Shown here in pieces: positions 21,488 through 32,253 of a DNA stretch of 64,000 nucleotides (its first letter is position 1; each line of letters starts with the position of its first letter). The stretch spans positions 1 through 64,000 of the forward strand of contig JAXGGA010005568.1 in NCBI GenBank assembly GCA_038373865.1. The letters run 5' to 3'. The translations under genes and the position numbers were made by a program. The notes beneath the pieces are model-generated. The model saw nothing but the letters and a program-made list of their open reading frames with translations, did no database searches and was not told the DNA's origin. The stretch is from Uloborus plumipes (taxonomy: Eukaryota > Arthropoda > Arachnida > Araneae > Uloboridae).

Positions 21488-21700
21488 AGCCCAGCAATCC
21501 ATCCCACTTATAGAACCATCTTCACGGCCTGCTGCAGCAGCCATCCTCGACAGAGGGCCCAACGCACCGCCACCATGGGTGGTGAGGAGGATCGTCCACG
21601 GGTTCTATGGATTCCAAACAGCGTTCGAAAGGGAGGGTTCTTTCCAAAAAGGTGCGGTCGGGTCAGAGGCCAGCGGGAAAGATGCTTGTCTGCTGCTTGA
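21485..21700 (+). other. GC-rich patch with a strong start-codon context, unknown
   Basis: About 200 bp directly after the tandem array is much richer in GC than its surroundings. GCCACCATGG, an ideal eukaryotic start context, lies at about 21570-21579. From that ATG the frame runs 41 codons to TGA at 21698-21700, basic and Arg-rich at the end, with no recognised motif. It may be a first exon, a promoter-proximal region or chance. Confidence 0.25.
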
Positions 21701-22408
21701 ACACTTTCAGCGGCATTTTTTTTTCTTCTTTATGCCATGCTCCTTCTTGGCCAAGAATTAGATGTAACTTTGTGGGTGTGTTGCGTGTGCCTCAACGAGT
21801 TCTGTTCTTTTGCTATCGCACATCTGATATATTCCACGGCCTGGAATGAAAGATGCTGCGCGTTATTCCTGAGTACTTAATATATATGCTAAAATATGTT
21901 TCAACATGGTCAATTTTCGTTTGAAGAATCACCAATAATTGTACGGGTTGAGAAGGAGATGGTTAACATCTCTCAAAAGTGAATTATATCGATGATTATT
22001 ATATGGTAGAGAAAAGAGTTTTTGTGTACGAAATATAAATGCGCATATTAATTTTATTTCCCAATATATCTCAGTCGTTTTATCAGTTGACGGTATTTTT
22101 TTTGTCATCAGGGTTGATCAGGTTATTTGAATCATCAGGGTTCAACAGCCAGAAAAGCAATAATTTTTACTGAGTGTAAAAAGTGAAAGGGTTTGCTCAA
22201 CATTACCCCATATAGTTTGTTTTTGCAAAAGTTTAGAAAATACGATGATGTAATTTTTAGTAATATACAATATTACATCTAAATTCAACATCAAAATATT
22301 TTATTTAAAAATCAAATCAATTTAGGGACACAAAAAAAGCGTCGATTGCTGCATAAAACAGTAAATATGTTAAATCCTTGTTTTGTTGCATGAAGTTTGA
22401 AGAACATG
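21701..22408. other. No feature recognised
   Basis: AT-rich with T runs; no conserved frame or repeat end. Confidence 0.4.
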
Positions 22409-22416
22409 GACTCTAC

Positions 22417-23248
22417 CAGTGGTTGGAAAAACTACATTTCTTTTGTAGCGAACTACAACTACTTTGTTACAAATGTAGGTAACGACAACTACTTTTTTTA
22501 AATGTAGCGACTACAAACTAACTTTTGAATTGTAATCGCTACTACGCTACTTTTTAAAAAATAAACAAATAAAAAGCAGACACCACTTGATAATTGACGG
22601 GAAAAATTCGAAAAGTGGTATACTTTAATAAATTAACTCATTTGAATATGGAATAGAACTGGGAATTGTCTTTGAATTTATTTGTTACTTTTCCTTTTTG
22701 TGCCTTTTTTTTTTTTGCTAAAATTTGTCCTTTTTAGATTTTTTAAATAATTTTTACGAATATTCGCCACAAGAAAAGATTCAAAAGTTGAAAGAATTCT
22801 ACCTTCAATTTTTTTTTCAAATTTCTTGCTAGGGAATATTTAGGAACATGAAAATTATTTGAAGGAATATAAAAATTATGATACCAAATACACCAAAGAC
22901 ATGTAAAAGATAGATGTATTTCGGCAAAATTATGTATCAAAGATCAGTCCCTTTTTCGTTTGTTTCTTATTTCTCATTGCGTCCGCTGCTGTAATCGTGC
23001 AAGATTTGCACCAAAGTCAAAAGTCGATTGAACCTTGTTTTTTTCCTTCGTTCTCTTTTTTCATTTTTTTTTCATAATTTTAAAAGTGTAATTTAGTTTC
23101 CAGAAATCGCTACAAACTACTATTTTTTGTCTCGCGCTACTCACTACTCAACTTTTTTTTAAAAAGTAGTGCGCTACACTACAAACTACTAAAAAATGTA
23201 GCTACTACAGTAGCTTCGCTACTTGTAGCGAGCTACTTCCGACCACTG
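22417..23248. mobile_element. hAT-like MITE with CAGTGGT ends
   Basis: The ends CAGTGGTTGGAA and TTCCGACCACTG are inverted copies. The flanks GACTCTAC (22409-22416) and CACTCTAC (23249-23256) agree at 7 of 8 positions, an 8-bp hAT duplication. Subterminal regions are full of GTAGC/GCTAC and ACTACAAACTAC motifs on both sides, about 200 bp each, likely transposase binding clusters. The centre is AT-rich and noncoding. Confidence 0.88.
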
Positions 23249-23311
23249 CACTCTACTTCTGTAAAATACAGTTAAATTTTCAAGATTTCCAGAAACAGTA
23301 TTAATATGATG

Positions 23312-24422
23312 CAGGACTGAATTTAAGGGGTGGATTTTAGGGTTCAAACCTCCTCTGAAAATTTTCAAAACTATTACAAAAATGCTTTTTAAAACTTCTC
23401 ACAGAAAAAATTATTATTGCTATTTTGCTTTAATTTTCTGATTTACTTTGAAAGTAATGAAATTATCATTATTGAATAATTGTACTAATTAAGTTTTTTC
23501 TGCAGTATTTATTTTTATTGTCGTTATTGCAAACATAAAAAAAAAAACAAAATTCTTCAAATTTGTAAGTACCAAACTCTATATTTAACCCATTTATCCA
23601 TTTATGCCCAGTAGCCTAAAAACGGGACGCTTGTTAGTTACTGCATACAAAAACCTGTAATGGGTATATTATTTTACTAAAGCTGTTTTTCACATGTTAA
23701 AATAGTCCTTCCTCTTGAGAAAACTAGATAGAGCCGCTAGTTGGACATCAGAGTTTGACAGCTTTATTTATTGACAGCTATTTTCAGACAAATCCGTCAA
23801 GCAACGATCCGACATGGGTAGCCACAGAAAGTAACTTTTTTTTGCGAACTTATTTTTCATAAAGGTAAACTATTTTAAAATGATTTGCCTGACATTGATC
23901 AGAGATGCCGTCTGTAATGTTACTTTGCACAAGTAAAGACAAGTAAGGTAGTGTTTTGCTCACATATCTGCAAAATATCCCATAAACAGGACGTTAAATA
24001 ACTTAATAAATATGGCAACGGCGAGCTATTTTGAGCCTAAAACGTATGTAAACCATTCCAAGTAAGAGTTTTAAGCAGATAAAAATGGAAAATAATTGTA
24101 AAAAAAAAAAACTTGGGCATAAATGTGTTAACACATCTTTTAAGTGTCTCTCCTCCCCTCCCCCCCCCGTAGGATAGAAATTTCAAAAGTATTCCTTCGA
24201 ATGCACGTATATGAGTAAACTCATCTATCCAGATTTTTTTTCTCTTCATTGAAAAGATGAGTCTTTTTTTTACATTTTTCATGTTAATACCCTTTTAACA
24301 TCTATTGTAACAAAAATCAACAGAATATAGAACATGAAATCAAATTTTATTGACTTAATAGATTTCACGAGAAATAGGTTTGATAAAATCCTCCCCGAAA
24401 CTAAGATCAGGTTACGGCCCTG
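23312..24422 (+). mobile_element. hAT-like element, copy B, complete, with nested MITE
   Basis: The left end is CAGGACTGAATTTAAGG and the right end GGTTACGGCCCTG. The 8-bp duplication ATATGATG flanks it exactly (23304-23311, 24423-24430). The body matches copy A (4778-5899). It carries a piggyBac-like MITE at a position where copy A has none, and lacks the MITE that copy A carries. Noncoding. Confidence 0.9.
23589..24127. mobile_element. piggyBac-like MITE nested in hAT copy B
   Basis: TTAA flanks it at 23585-23588 and 24128-24131. It starts CCCATTTATCC and is an inverted-orientation relative of 5268-5789 (shared AGCCTAAAAACGGGACGC near 23612). In copy A the matching site (about 5108-5112) is uninterrupted. 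Confidence 0.85.
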
Positions 24423-24443
24423 ATATGATGGTATTTTGCTTCG

Positions 24444-24475
24444 TAACGGACGTATCTTACAAAATACGTCCGTTA
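24444..24475. repeat. Perfect 12-bp stem hairpin
   Basis: TAACGGACGTAT and ATACGTCCGTTA are separated by 8 bases. It lies just outside hAT copy B. Purpose unknown. Confidence 0.8.
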
Positions 24476-24623
24476 TAAAGAAAATTCTATTGCTTTAATA
24501 TTTTTTCTGGAAATTTTCAAAATGGTAGTAAAGCCCATGCTCTTCATGAAGTCCGTGAAATAAAATCAAAATTTAACACATTTCTAGTCTTTGTCAGATA
24601 TTTTGTGAAAAACTGATACAACT

Positions 24624-24731
24624 GTTACCGAGCATAGAATATGCAATCGAATTTTATTGATTACGTACAGATTTTACAAAAAGTTGATTGGTAAAATCGT
24701 CCCTGAAGCAAAAGTCCGGTAACGGCCCTGT
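24624..24731 (+). mobile_element. hAT-like family right-end fragment
   Basis: This resembles the last 110 bp of copy B and ends GGTAACGGCCCTG. No left end is nearby, so it is a truncated or worn copy of the same family. Confidence 0.65.
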
Positions 24732-25214
24732 TTTGAATGGTTTCTTTTGCAGCGCAGTGTTATTGATGAATTTAACTAAAATAATTAACGACAACATTAG
24801 TTTTTTTTGCTTTTTCGACCATTGCATTCATTTCACTTCACTATTTACAATTGATAAAGCACAACTGAAAACAATATAATTATTAGCATACAGAAGTTGG
24901 CAGCAGTAAAGATTTCCTGGGCATCGGGTTTCCCCGCACAACACTTCTTTATGAATGTCAAGGGCGTGGCGAGAAATTCTATCGAGACAGCCACTTTCTT
25001 CGGAGATTGTGTCCATCTGTTTTGCATATCGAGGTAGTATCACTTTCTTTTACGACGGTGAAATAAAAGGCGTCCACGCTGTTTCTCTGGACTAAAAGAA
25101 GGTCAATGGATTGAAAGGATGCATGTAATATAATAATTTAATTATACGGATGACTAGATGCGAATAACATATTGTTTGGAGTTTGACCTTTTTCATTTTC
25201 AGTTATTCTTTCTT
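24732..25214. other. No feature recognised
   Basis: Two overlapping minus-strand frames near 24828-25043 of 60-71 codons show no motif; they appear incidental. Confidence 0.4.
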
Positions 25215-25216
25215 TA

Positions 25217-25770
25217 CACTGTAAAATTGAATGTTGTTTTTACAGTATAATAAAGCTAATTTTATATACTAGACAGCAGCTTAAGTTGACACTAACGTCA
25301 CGTCGCGCGGAGCCAATAAGAGCTCACAAGCAGGTAGCGAGCTCCTCTAATTCGCCAAGTAGGCTGTGACGTTTTATCTAGCTCGTTTTTCATAGGCTGA
25401 CATCACGACGTCAGTGTCAAGAAACCTTGCAGTGTTGTAGCAATAAACTGTACAAATTGCTAATTTTACAGTGATAAACTGTCAAATTGCTAATTTTACA
25501 GTGATAAACTGTCAAATTGCTAATTTTACAGTTTATTACCGCGCAGTTTACGGTTTTAAACTGGAACATCTGCTGCGAGTATTATACTGTTGTTTTTACA
25601 GTATAATACAGCTAAATTTTACGGCAATAAACTGTAAAATTTCTAACTTTACTGTAAAAAGCTGTTAAATTGCTAGTTTTAGAGTTTATTACTGTGCATT
25701 TTTCAGTTTGAAACTGGAACCTCGGCTGCCAGTATTATACTGTAAAAACAACAGTTCATTTTTTGAAGTG
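25217..25770. mobile_element. Palindromic CACTG MITE, copy 4 (carries TA MITE 2)
   Basis: CACTGTAAAATTGAATG and TTTTTGAAGTG ends are flanked by TA (25215-25216, 25771-25772). It contains three tandem GATAAACTGTCAAATTGC units near 25470-25530. It is split by a TA MITE at 25269-25437. Confidence 0.85.
25269..25437 (+). mobile_element. TA MITE family 2, copy 2
   Basis: CTAGACAGCAGC at the left and its rough complement at the right (TTGCAGTGTTG) are flanked by TA (25267-25268, 25438-25439). The surrounding CACTG MITE reads through when it is removed. The core GAGCCAATAAGAGCTCACAA is shared with the other copies. Confidence 0.85.
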
Positions 25771-25772
25771 TA

Positions 25773-25984
25773 GAAGGTAAATTTTTTTTTCTTCTCTTTA
25801 TATTATCACTATTATTATTTTTTTGTTATAATTATCATCATCATCAGTATCATTAGTATTATTGTCATCATTATTTGATAAAAAAAAAAAAAAATTTAAG
25901 ACCCAGTCTGCATCAAAATGTACACAAAATTACCGTAAACTATTCAATTATTTTTAAAGACAAACACAAATATGGCTAAGAAAT
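25773..25984. other. AT-rich spacer with poly-A and ATTATC-type microsatellite
   Basis: Imperfect TTATCATCATCATCAG and ATTATT repeats at 25800-25870, then a run of about 14 A. No gene. Confidence 0.5.
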
Positions 25985-26633
25985 GCCTAACTCAAAAAAT
26001 GCAGTAGATTCATTCGCCTCTTGTAATAGAATTATTAGTCTCATGTAGTTGATTCCTTTACTTCATGCAGTAGATTCATGATCCTTTAGATTCCATGTAA
26101 TGGATTCAAAAATGTTATTTATCTGATTCCATAACGTCAAGCAAAACATTAATGTTTTTTTTTGTTTTTGTTTCATGTAGTAAATTCACGATTCAATAAC
26201 TTCAGATATTGGATTCATTAGTTTTATGTACCAGATTTCTAGCAAATTTCTTAAGGACCCTGCTGGAAATTCACGATTCTTCACACTTGCCATGTAAGAT
26301 TCATGTTTTAATTGCCTTATGTAGTAAATTTCTTAAGCTTTATGTAGTTGGTTTGTGATTCTTCGGTCGCATCATGCAACTGACTCATGGTTTAATAGCA
26401 TCGTGTTGTGAATTCCTTAAGCCTCCTGCATGAAATTCACGATTCTTCAGACTCACCATGTAAGATTCATGTTTTTATTGCCTTATGTGGTAAATTTCTT
26501 AAGCCTTATGTAGTAGGTTCGTGATTCTTCGGTCTCACCATGTAACAGATTCATGGTTCAATAGCCTCACGTAACATATTAATTTCCCTCACGTAGTAAA
26601 TTCATCAGTCTCATATAGTAGATGTACTCGTCG
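25985..26633. repeat. Degenerate minisatellite with a roughly 161-bp higher-order duplication
   Basis: A unit of about 30-40 bp resembling CATGTAGTAGATTCATGATTC repeats irregularly through the whole block. Two longer stretches, about 26249-26407 and 26410-26573, are similar along their whole length (both contain ATGTAAGATTCATGTTTT and GTGATTCTTCGGTC), so a multi-unit block was duplicated. No frame is open across it. Confidence 0.75.
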
Positions 26634-27278
26634 AGGGAAAACCCGTACTTTACAAAAAAATGCAAACAGACTTTAGTTCAAATATTTCGTTTCTACGACT
26701 CGTCGAATGCCTCAGCGAACAAGGAAAAACGAATCGAATATCCATTTCTACTGCTGTTTCATTGTAAATACATGTTATAAACTTGTTCCATGCAAGAGAT
26801 AAGGTCCCCAAATTGTTTTACTTGCAATTAATAAAGGGCAATTTATCAAAATTAACCGAATGAAGCCGGAGAAAAGTCCCAAGACCGATACACTATTGCC
26901 TATTTAATGAGCGAAAAATGAATAGCCACTACACTGATGGGACTTTATCGCCTCGTAATAAAAGAAAATAAGTTTCTGTGTGGATTAATGACTTGTAATG
27001 ATCTATAAATGTTTAATACTCATTTCGTGCTACTGGTTTGGTTGCCTTCTATTAAGAGTTTAAATGTTCCTTAATGTATCATAAACGGAGGGTACTATTA
27101 AGACGTGCCTTATACAAGAGGGTAATGATTTTGGTAATTTTGAGCTCCTTAAACAACATTTTTAAATAGCAGAAATTGTATTAATGTTTTTAAAAAATAT
27201 ACATAAAGTAACTTGTAAATATAGGAAAAAAAGGTTCTAATAATGTTAGATTTCAAAGAATATTTAGTAGTAGTCAAC
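26634..27278. other. No feature recognised
   Basis: AT-rich, no credible frame or repeat ends. Confidence 0.4.
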
Positions 27279-27457
27279 TTATGGAATATATTTGTGAGAA
27301 TTTAAAAGTTTACAGCAGAGCTTACAATAATTCAAAAGAAAAATAAAAATACAAAACACTTCAATAATAAAACAAAATGACCAAATATTTTCAACTTTTA
27401 AAAGAAAGATCGGAGGGGGCTTGAACCCTAAAAACCCACCCCTTAAATACGGCCCTG
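27279..27457 (-). mobile_element. hAT-like family left-end fragment (minus strand)
   Basis: Read on the minus strand it starts CAGGGCCGTATTTAAGGG and continues GTGGGTTTTTAGGGTTCAA, as in copies A and B. Similarity fades after about 60 bp and no right end follows. Confidence 0.6.
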
Positions 27458-27572
27458 TTTTAAACACAATAATTTCAGAAGATAATTTTATTCTTCTAAT
27501 GGAATACGAACTACATTTCGGGTAAAAGCAGCACTCAGTTCTACAGAATATTACTGTCCTTTAATGAAACTA

Positions 27573-28042
27573 CAGTAACCCCTCGTTACATCGCGCTTTT
27601 TGCGGGGGACAAGAAAAAAGCGCGATATATCCGAAAGAGCGATATAACCGAGGTCATTAAAAATAGTTTTCTATCCAGCGTGCAAGTAAATTATACGTGC
27701 ACATACATAAAAATTCACTTATACGAACATTAGATTTTTTTTCAGACAAAAGTAACAAAAAATATAACTTACCACAGTTGTTGTTACAATGTGCAGGTCT
27801 TAAAAAATATGAATACAGACATGAAATTAACCTATTGTTTTGGTGAAATAAGAATCCAAAGTCGCACAGAAGAACCTTCGTGTTGCTCATTGATGACAAA
27901 AATAAATGAGAAATAGACCTTTTCTGAGAATCTTACATATTTTCTCAAAAATGGTTTCGAACTAAAAGTTTTTTTTTTTTTTTTTTGGAGACAAAAGAAA
28001 AGAGCGATATATCCGAATGAGCGATATAACGAGGGGCTACTG
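27573..28042. mobile_element. pogo/Tigger-like MITE with CAGTAACCCCTCG ends
   Basis: Ends CAGTAACCCCTCGTTA and TAACGAGGGGCTACTG are inverted copies flanked by TA (27571-27572, 28043-28044). GCGATATATCCGAA motifs lie near both ends (about 27622 and 28004). Noncoding; this end type is characteristic of pogo/Tigger relatives. Confidence 0.85.
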
Positions 28043-28079
28043 TATTTTTCAAAGCATTTGAATTTGGATAGAACCACAG

Positions 28080-28187
28080 CCCAGGTAGCACAAAAAACGT
28101 TTAAACGTTTTATAAACGTTTTTAAGCAGTTGTCACAAAGTTAATTACCATTTTACAACGTTTATAAAACGAAGTGTGCTACTTGGG
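28080..28187. mobile_element. Short CCC-type MITE, 108 bp
   Basis: CCCAGGTAGCACA and TGTGCTACTTGGG are an inverted pair; the interior has AAACGTTTAAACGTTT and related AACGTTTATAAAACG palindromes. The end sequence is shared with the CATCGG-rich elements at 38271 and 51717. Confidence 0.8.
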
Positions 28188-29335
28188 AAAACTGTCTGCA
28201 TCCTTTTATTTTACTCAAACAAGTAAACGTAATATATTTTTTCTGTTTCATAATGTTATCTTCAGTGTTAAGCTGGCAAATTACTTTTCACAATACTATA
28301 TTACCGCTCTCAATTATCTTTCGATTAAGAAAAACAGACGGCATTGTATTGTTATTTATTCAGCAGTTATTTTTATGGCGGAGCACATAAAAAAAGTCCA
28401 TTTCCACTTTTTTTCTGGTCGTTACTCATTGCGATAACATATAAACAATAATGCACGCGATATTTAATGCACACGGAAGAGTGTTTGTACGTATTGTGTG
28501 CGTGTTATGTATATAAATGGGGGGGGGGGGGGGGGCATAACAAAGAGGTGAATGAAATTTCTTTTTTCATTTCGCTTTAATTTTAGTTTCTAATCACATT
28601 ACTAGGAGCAAAAATAATTAAAAACACTTCAACTTTGTTTAACAGTGTTTTCTTCCTGGTAAAATGTTAAAAATGTAATTTAAATTCTAGCCAGAAAGGG
28701 AAAACGAAATCTTTTGTGCTGCGTGAACGAAAAAAATTCCTAATAATGACCAAAAGATTACAAAAAAAAAAAAAAAAAAAAAAAAAAACCCTTGTGGCTT
28801 TTTTTAAACGACAAAGGTTCAGCTAGTTTTAAACAATTGTTTAGGTCACGAAACGTTTTTTCTAATAATGCAGCTTCATTACCGCCCATTTTTTTCGTTG
28901 CCATTTGCTGGTAAAAAATTACTGCACGTCACTTATATCACATTCTGTAAAGCTTTAAACATTTTTTTTTTTCACAACAGACAGACCATGAAACACGTTT
29001 AGAATTTATTGCAGCAAATAAAAATAACAGAAAAAGGGGAATTGCTAACTTTCATCATACTTCTAATTTATTGTTGGCTATTTAACTGCTAATTGCCACC
29101 TAGACACAAAAAATCTTTAAAAGAGTAATTAAATTTTTTATGAGGGGATAATGTACTGCAAACGTGAACTCTCGCGCAAGAAATAGTGTGCTATTTCATG
29201 ATGACAGAACGCGAATTTTTTTTTCCCTCCTCAAGTGGTTGTTTGTTAAAATAAGAAATGTTCCTTCATGTTGTGAAAAAATTGTGGACGCAAAAGCCAA
29301 GGGTTTATAGCCACGAGGAAATATTTCTACAGTTT
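28188..29335. other. No gene; homopolymer tracts
   Basis: Contains a run of 16 or more G at about 28518-28535 and a poly-A tract at about 28762-28788. A frame of 87 codons at 28174-28437 has no motif. Confidence 0.45.
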
Positions 29336-29339
29336 TTAA

Positions 29340-29818
29340 CCCATTAATGCCTAGCGTCCCTTTTTAGGGACGGTTCAAAAAAGGGTCTGAATTTCTCCAA
29401 AATGAACATTTCAACCAAATAACAGTGTTCAATGAGTACCTTGGTATTGTTTCAATTCGTTATTAAAAGATTGCAGCATATAACCATTGTGAAGTGTGTT
29501 CTGTAGCAGTTTTAACATGATCTTCATCAAAAATTCCATCGTTCACCATCTCAAGAACAAAAAGCCAAGTTTTCAAAGTGATTCCCGGCTTCCCAGTTTA
29601 TGTTAATGGCTGATTTTATTTCTTCTTATACAATGTCTTTTTAAATATTGTATGTACCCTCTGGGGTCAATCGTAACTTTTAAGGGACGATTTTTCTTTC
29701 CTTAATAAAGCAATTTATTTTTACATAATATTTTTTTTATTATTTTTCCTGTCCATTAAACACTGTTTGTAACCAGTATACAAAATATCTTTGGAAAAAA
29801 ATGTCAGGCATTAATTGG
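29340..29818. mobile_element. piggyBac-like MITE, AGCGTCCC family, copy 1
   Basis: It begins CCCATTAATGCCTAGCG after TTAA (29336-29339) and ends GGCATTAATTGG before TTAT (decayed TTAA). TCCCTTTTTAGGGAC near the left forms a small palindrome. It is closely similar to 44158-44664 over its full length. Confidence 0.82.
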
Positions 29819-29969
29819 TTATATAAAGATTAAAAATAAAATAGAGGGGAAAACGTTTTCTGCTGAACGATAAAGTAAAGTCTTCCCAATTAGCTGCAGA
29901 TATCGGACACAGTCCACAGCGCGATTACATGGGAAAAGAAATTAAAAGAAAATGAATTCCTTTGTCAAT

Positions 29970-30014
29970 CGACGTCTCTCTCTCTTTCTCTCTCGCAAAA
30001 AAAAAAAAAAAAAG
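29970..30014. repeat. CT microsatellite and A run
   Basis: TCTCTCTCTCTTTCTCTCTCG followed by about 17 A. Confidence 0.9.
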
Positions 30015-30090
30015 ATTGATGAGCATAAAGCCCACAGAAGCATTACGTAATTTGTAAATTTTTCCAAAAAAAAAATCATAACACATTTAT

Positions 30091-30507
30091 ACTGCAAAAA
30101 ATAAGTTGTTGCTTTTATAGTATAACACTGACAGCAGAGGTTTTAGTTTAAAACTGTAAAAGCGCAGTAATAAACTGTAAAACTAGCTATTTTACACATT
30201 TTTACTGTAAAACTAGCAATTTTATAGTTTATTACTGTAAAATTAGCAATGTTACAGTTTGTTAACATAAAATTAGGTCTATTTTACTGTAAAAACAACA
30301 GTATAATACTGGCAGCAGAGGTTCCAGTTTAAAACTGTAAAATGCACAGTAATAAACTGTAAAACTAGCAATTTTACAGTTTATTACTGTATACTAGCAA
30401 TTTTACAGTTTACTACTGTAAAATTTAACGGTTTGACAGTTTATTACTGTAATGTTCCTGTAAAATTAGCTGAATTATACGGTAAAAGCAACAATCATTT
30501 TTTAGTG
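30091..30507. mobile_element. Palindromic CACTG MITE, copy 5
   Basis: It starts ACTGCAAAAAATAAG after TAT and ends TTTTTTAGTG before TA. Five TTTACAGTTTATTACTG-type motifs lie inside. It is uninterrupted, so it shows the family's basic length of about 415 bp. Confidence 0.82.
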
Positions 30508-31364
30508 TATGAGCAAAATCGTTAAAAATATATCACTTAAATTAAATAATTTCTTCAGGTTTATGAATTTCAATAAAATTGAAAACATTGTAGAGCACTT
30601 AGAGTAAAAGAGTGGACACTATACAAAGAAAGACTGTTATTGATCTTTTTCCAGCAACAAAAGATTTTCTCCTGTTTTGCCCTTTATCAGCCATGTTGAT
30701 AGTAAGGGTGCAGGAAACCTTAAATTCGGGGAGTGACGCTACAAATTATCGTCCCGCGTATTACCAATTCCAGGCCTTTGCCACTGCCTAAGTTGTAAAC
30801 ATATTCTAAACCGTTTGTATTTTTGTATAATAGTTCTTTTTTAATCTCATTGATGATTAATTCTATCAACGAATTTGTTATTATTTGATGGTATCAACTT
30901 GATTCTTTAGTTATATAATAAATAAATATGTACCATTCTACTGACATAAACGTACAGAAACGCTGTTGTTCCAACGAAGATCTTATTTTTACTTTAACAA
31001 GTGCCTAATAAGTATTGTCAAGATTACCTCGGTAATTTGCATATTACAAAGGCGATTTGAAGAATGAAACAATTTTTGTCACTTTAACGGATAACACAAA
31101 TTAATCTGCAGAATAACTAATTTGGCACTTCAACGTTATCTATTACATTAATTAACTTCAACACATTGCCTGGCGAGCTACAGAAAATTTGTAGCATATG
31201 AGTTAGGTTAAAAGTAGTGTATCTGTCAGCCAGTTCAGATTCACTGGTACCTCCTCAGAAGTCAAATATCCAGCTTAATGTGAGTGTACTACCCTTAAAT
31301 TCAGATCTGTACGAAAACGGCAAATTTATTGTGTACGAACTAACTTAAAGTCGATTCTCTCGGC
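30508..31364. other. No feature recognised
   Basis: AT-rich sequence; no frame above about 50 codons and no repeat ends seen. Confidence 0.4.
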
Positions 31365-31690
31365 CAGGGTTGCCCATCCCCCCCCCCCCAAGCTTAATGG
31401 CACAAATCCCCCCCCCCGAATTTTTTTTTCACAACCCTCTTGTGCTTTATTTTTACCTCTCTTTTTATTTAATTTATTTTTTTAAATATCATTTATTTAT
31501 TTTTTTAAATTATGACTATTATTTTTTTTATATATTGATGTTTTAAAAGTACTCATTATGCGTAGAATATAATCGCTTTTTTTCACTTATAGACATTCTA
31601 AGTACACAGACAAAAAAATATAAATAAATAATAAATAGTTATATTAATAACGAAATAATTTAAATTAAAAAAAATGAGGACGGCTAAAAT
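31365..31690 (+). mobile_element. hAT-like element related to 35423-37662, partial
   Basis: CAGGGTTGCCCATCC, the C runs, CTCTTGTGCTTT and AAAAGTACTCATTATGCG match both flanks of the element at 35423-37662. Here the interior is continuous, so it acts as an empty-site comparison for the insertion at 35571. The right end is not recognisable. Confidence 0.65.
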
Positions 31691-31748
31691 GACATGCTAT
31701 GAACTATCTCGTAGGGTGGCAGTCAATGTGTTAAGAAAAATAACTATC

Positions 31749-31922
31749 GGCCACCTTGTCTAGTGGTTAGAGACGTCTGACCGTGATGCTGTGACCTCGG
31801 GTTCGAATCTCGGTTTGGACATGGACGTACTTTCCCTCTCTAAAGTCATTGTCCTTTCTCTGTGTGAAAGTGTGTAATGAATGGATGCCTACCCTATAGA
31901 ACGGGTCCCTATGGCATGGGTG
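31749..31922 (+). mobile_element. tRNA-derived SINE family 2, copy 1 (3' truncated or diverged)
   Basis: A-box-like TTGTCTAGTGGTTAG and B box GGTTCGAATCTC (near 31799-31810) mark the RNA polymerase III promoter. The body contains TGCCTACCCTATAGAACGG. After about 31920 it departs from the other copies. Confidence 0.78.
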
Positions 31923-32088
31923 ATGAACTAAAACGCTCTTCCACTTTAATGGTGATCGTAAACACGGAAGCCGTCATCTACTCGTGCATGGATAGCTATG
32001 TAGCCAAGATATAGACATGCCATGGATATAGATAGCCATGTAGCCGAGCTACATGGGTCGGATAGCCATGTAGCTCAGATAGACAATG

Positions 32089-32253
32089 CAAACTCATTGA
32101 CAAAGACGCAACGGAATAAAAAAATCGCAAAAGTTATTTTTCTGTTGTTGCTTCAAATACCACTTGTGATCGGATAGCCGAGTGGTATTTGAAGCAACAA
32201 CAGAAAAATAACTTTTGCGTTTTTATTCCATTGCGTCTTTGTCAATGAGTTTG
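32089..32253. repeat. Near-perfect 75-bp inverted repeat (hairpin)
   Basis: Arms at 32089-32164 and 32181-32253 are complementary with a few substitutions and a short indel. The loop is 16 bp (TGTGATCGGATAGCCG). Upstream at 31995-32085, GGATAGCCATGTAGC-type motifs recur three times, and a related GGATAGCCGAG lies in the loop. It could fold as a long RNA hairpin or be a fold-back element; no target duplication is seen. Confidence 0.85.

Noticed and set aside
31749..31830. tRNA gene suggested by A and B boxes
   Set aside because: No cloverleaf can be closed, and the same head recurs in repeated SINE copies with long non-tRNA bodies.
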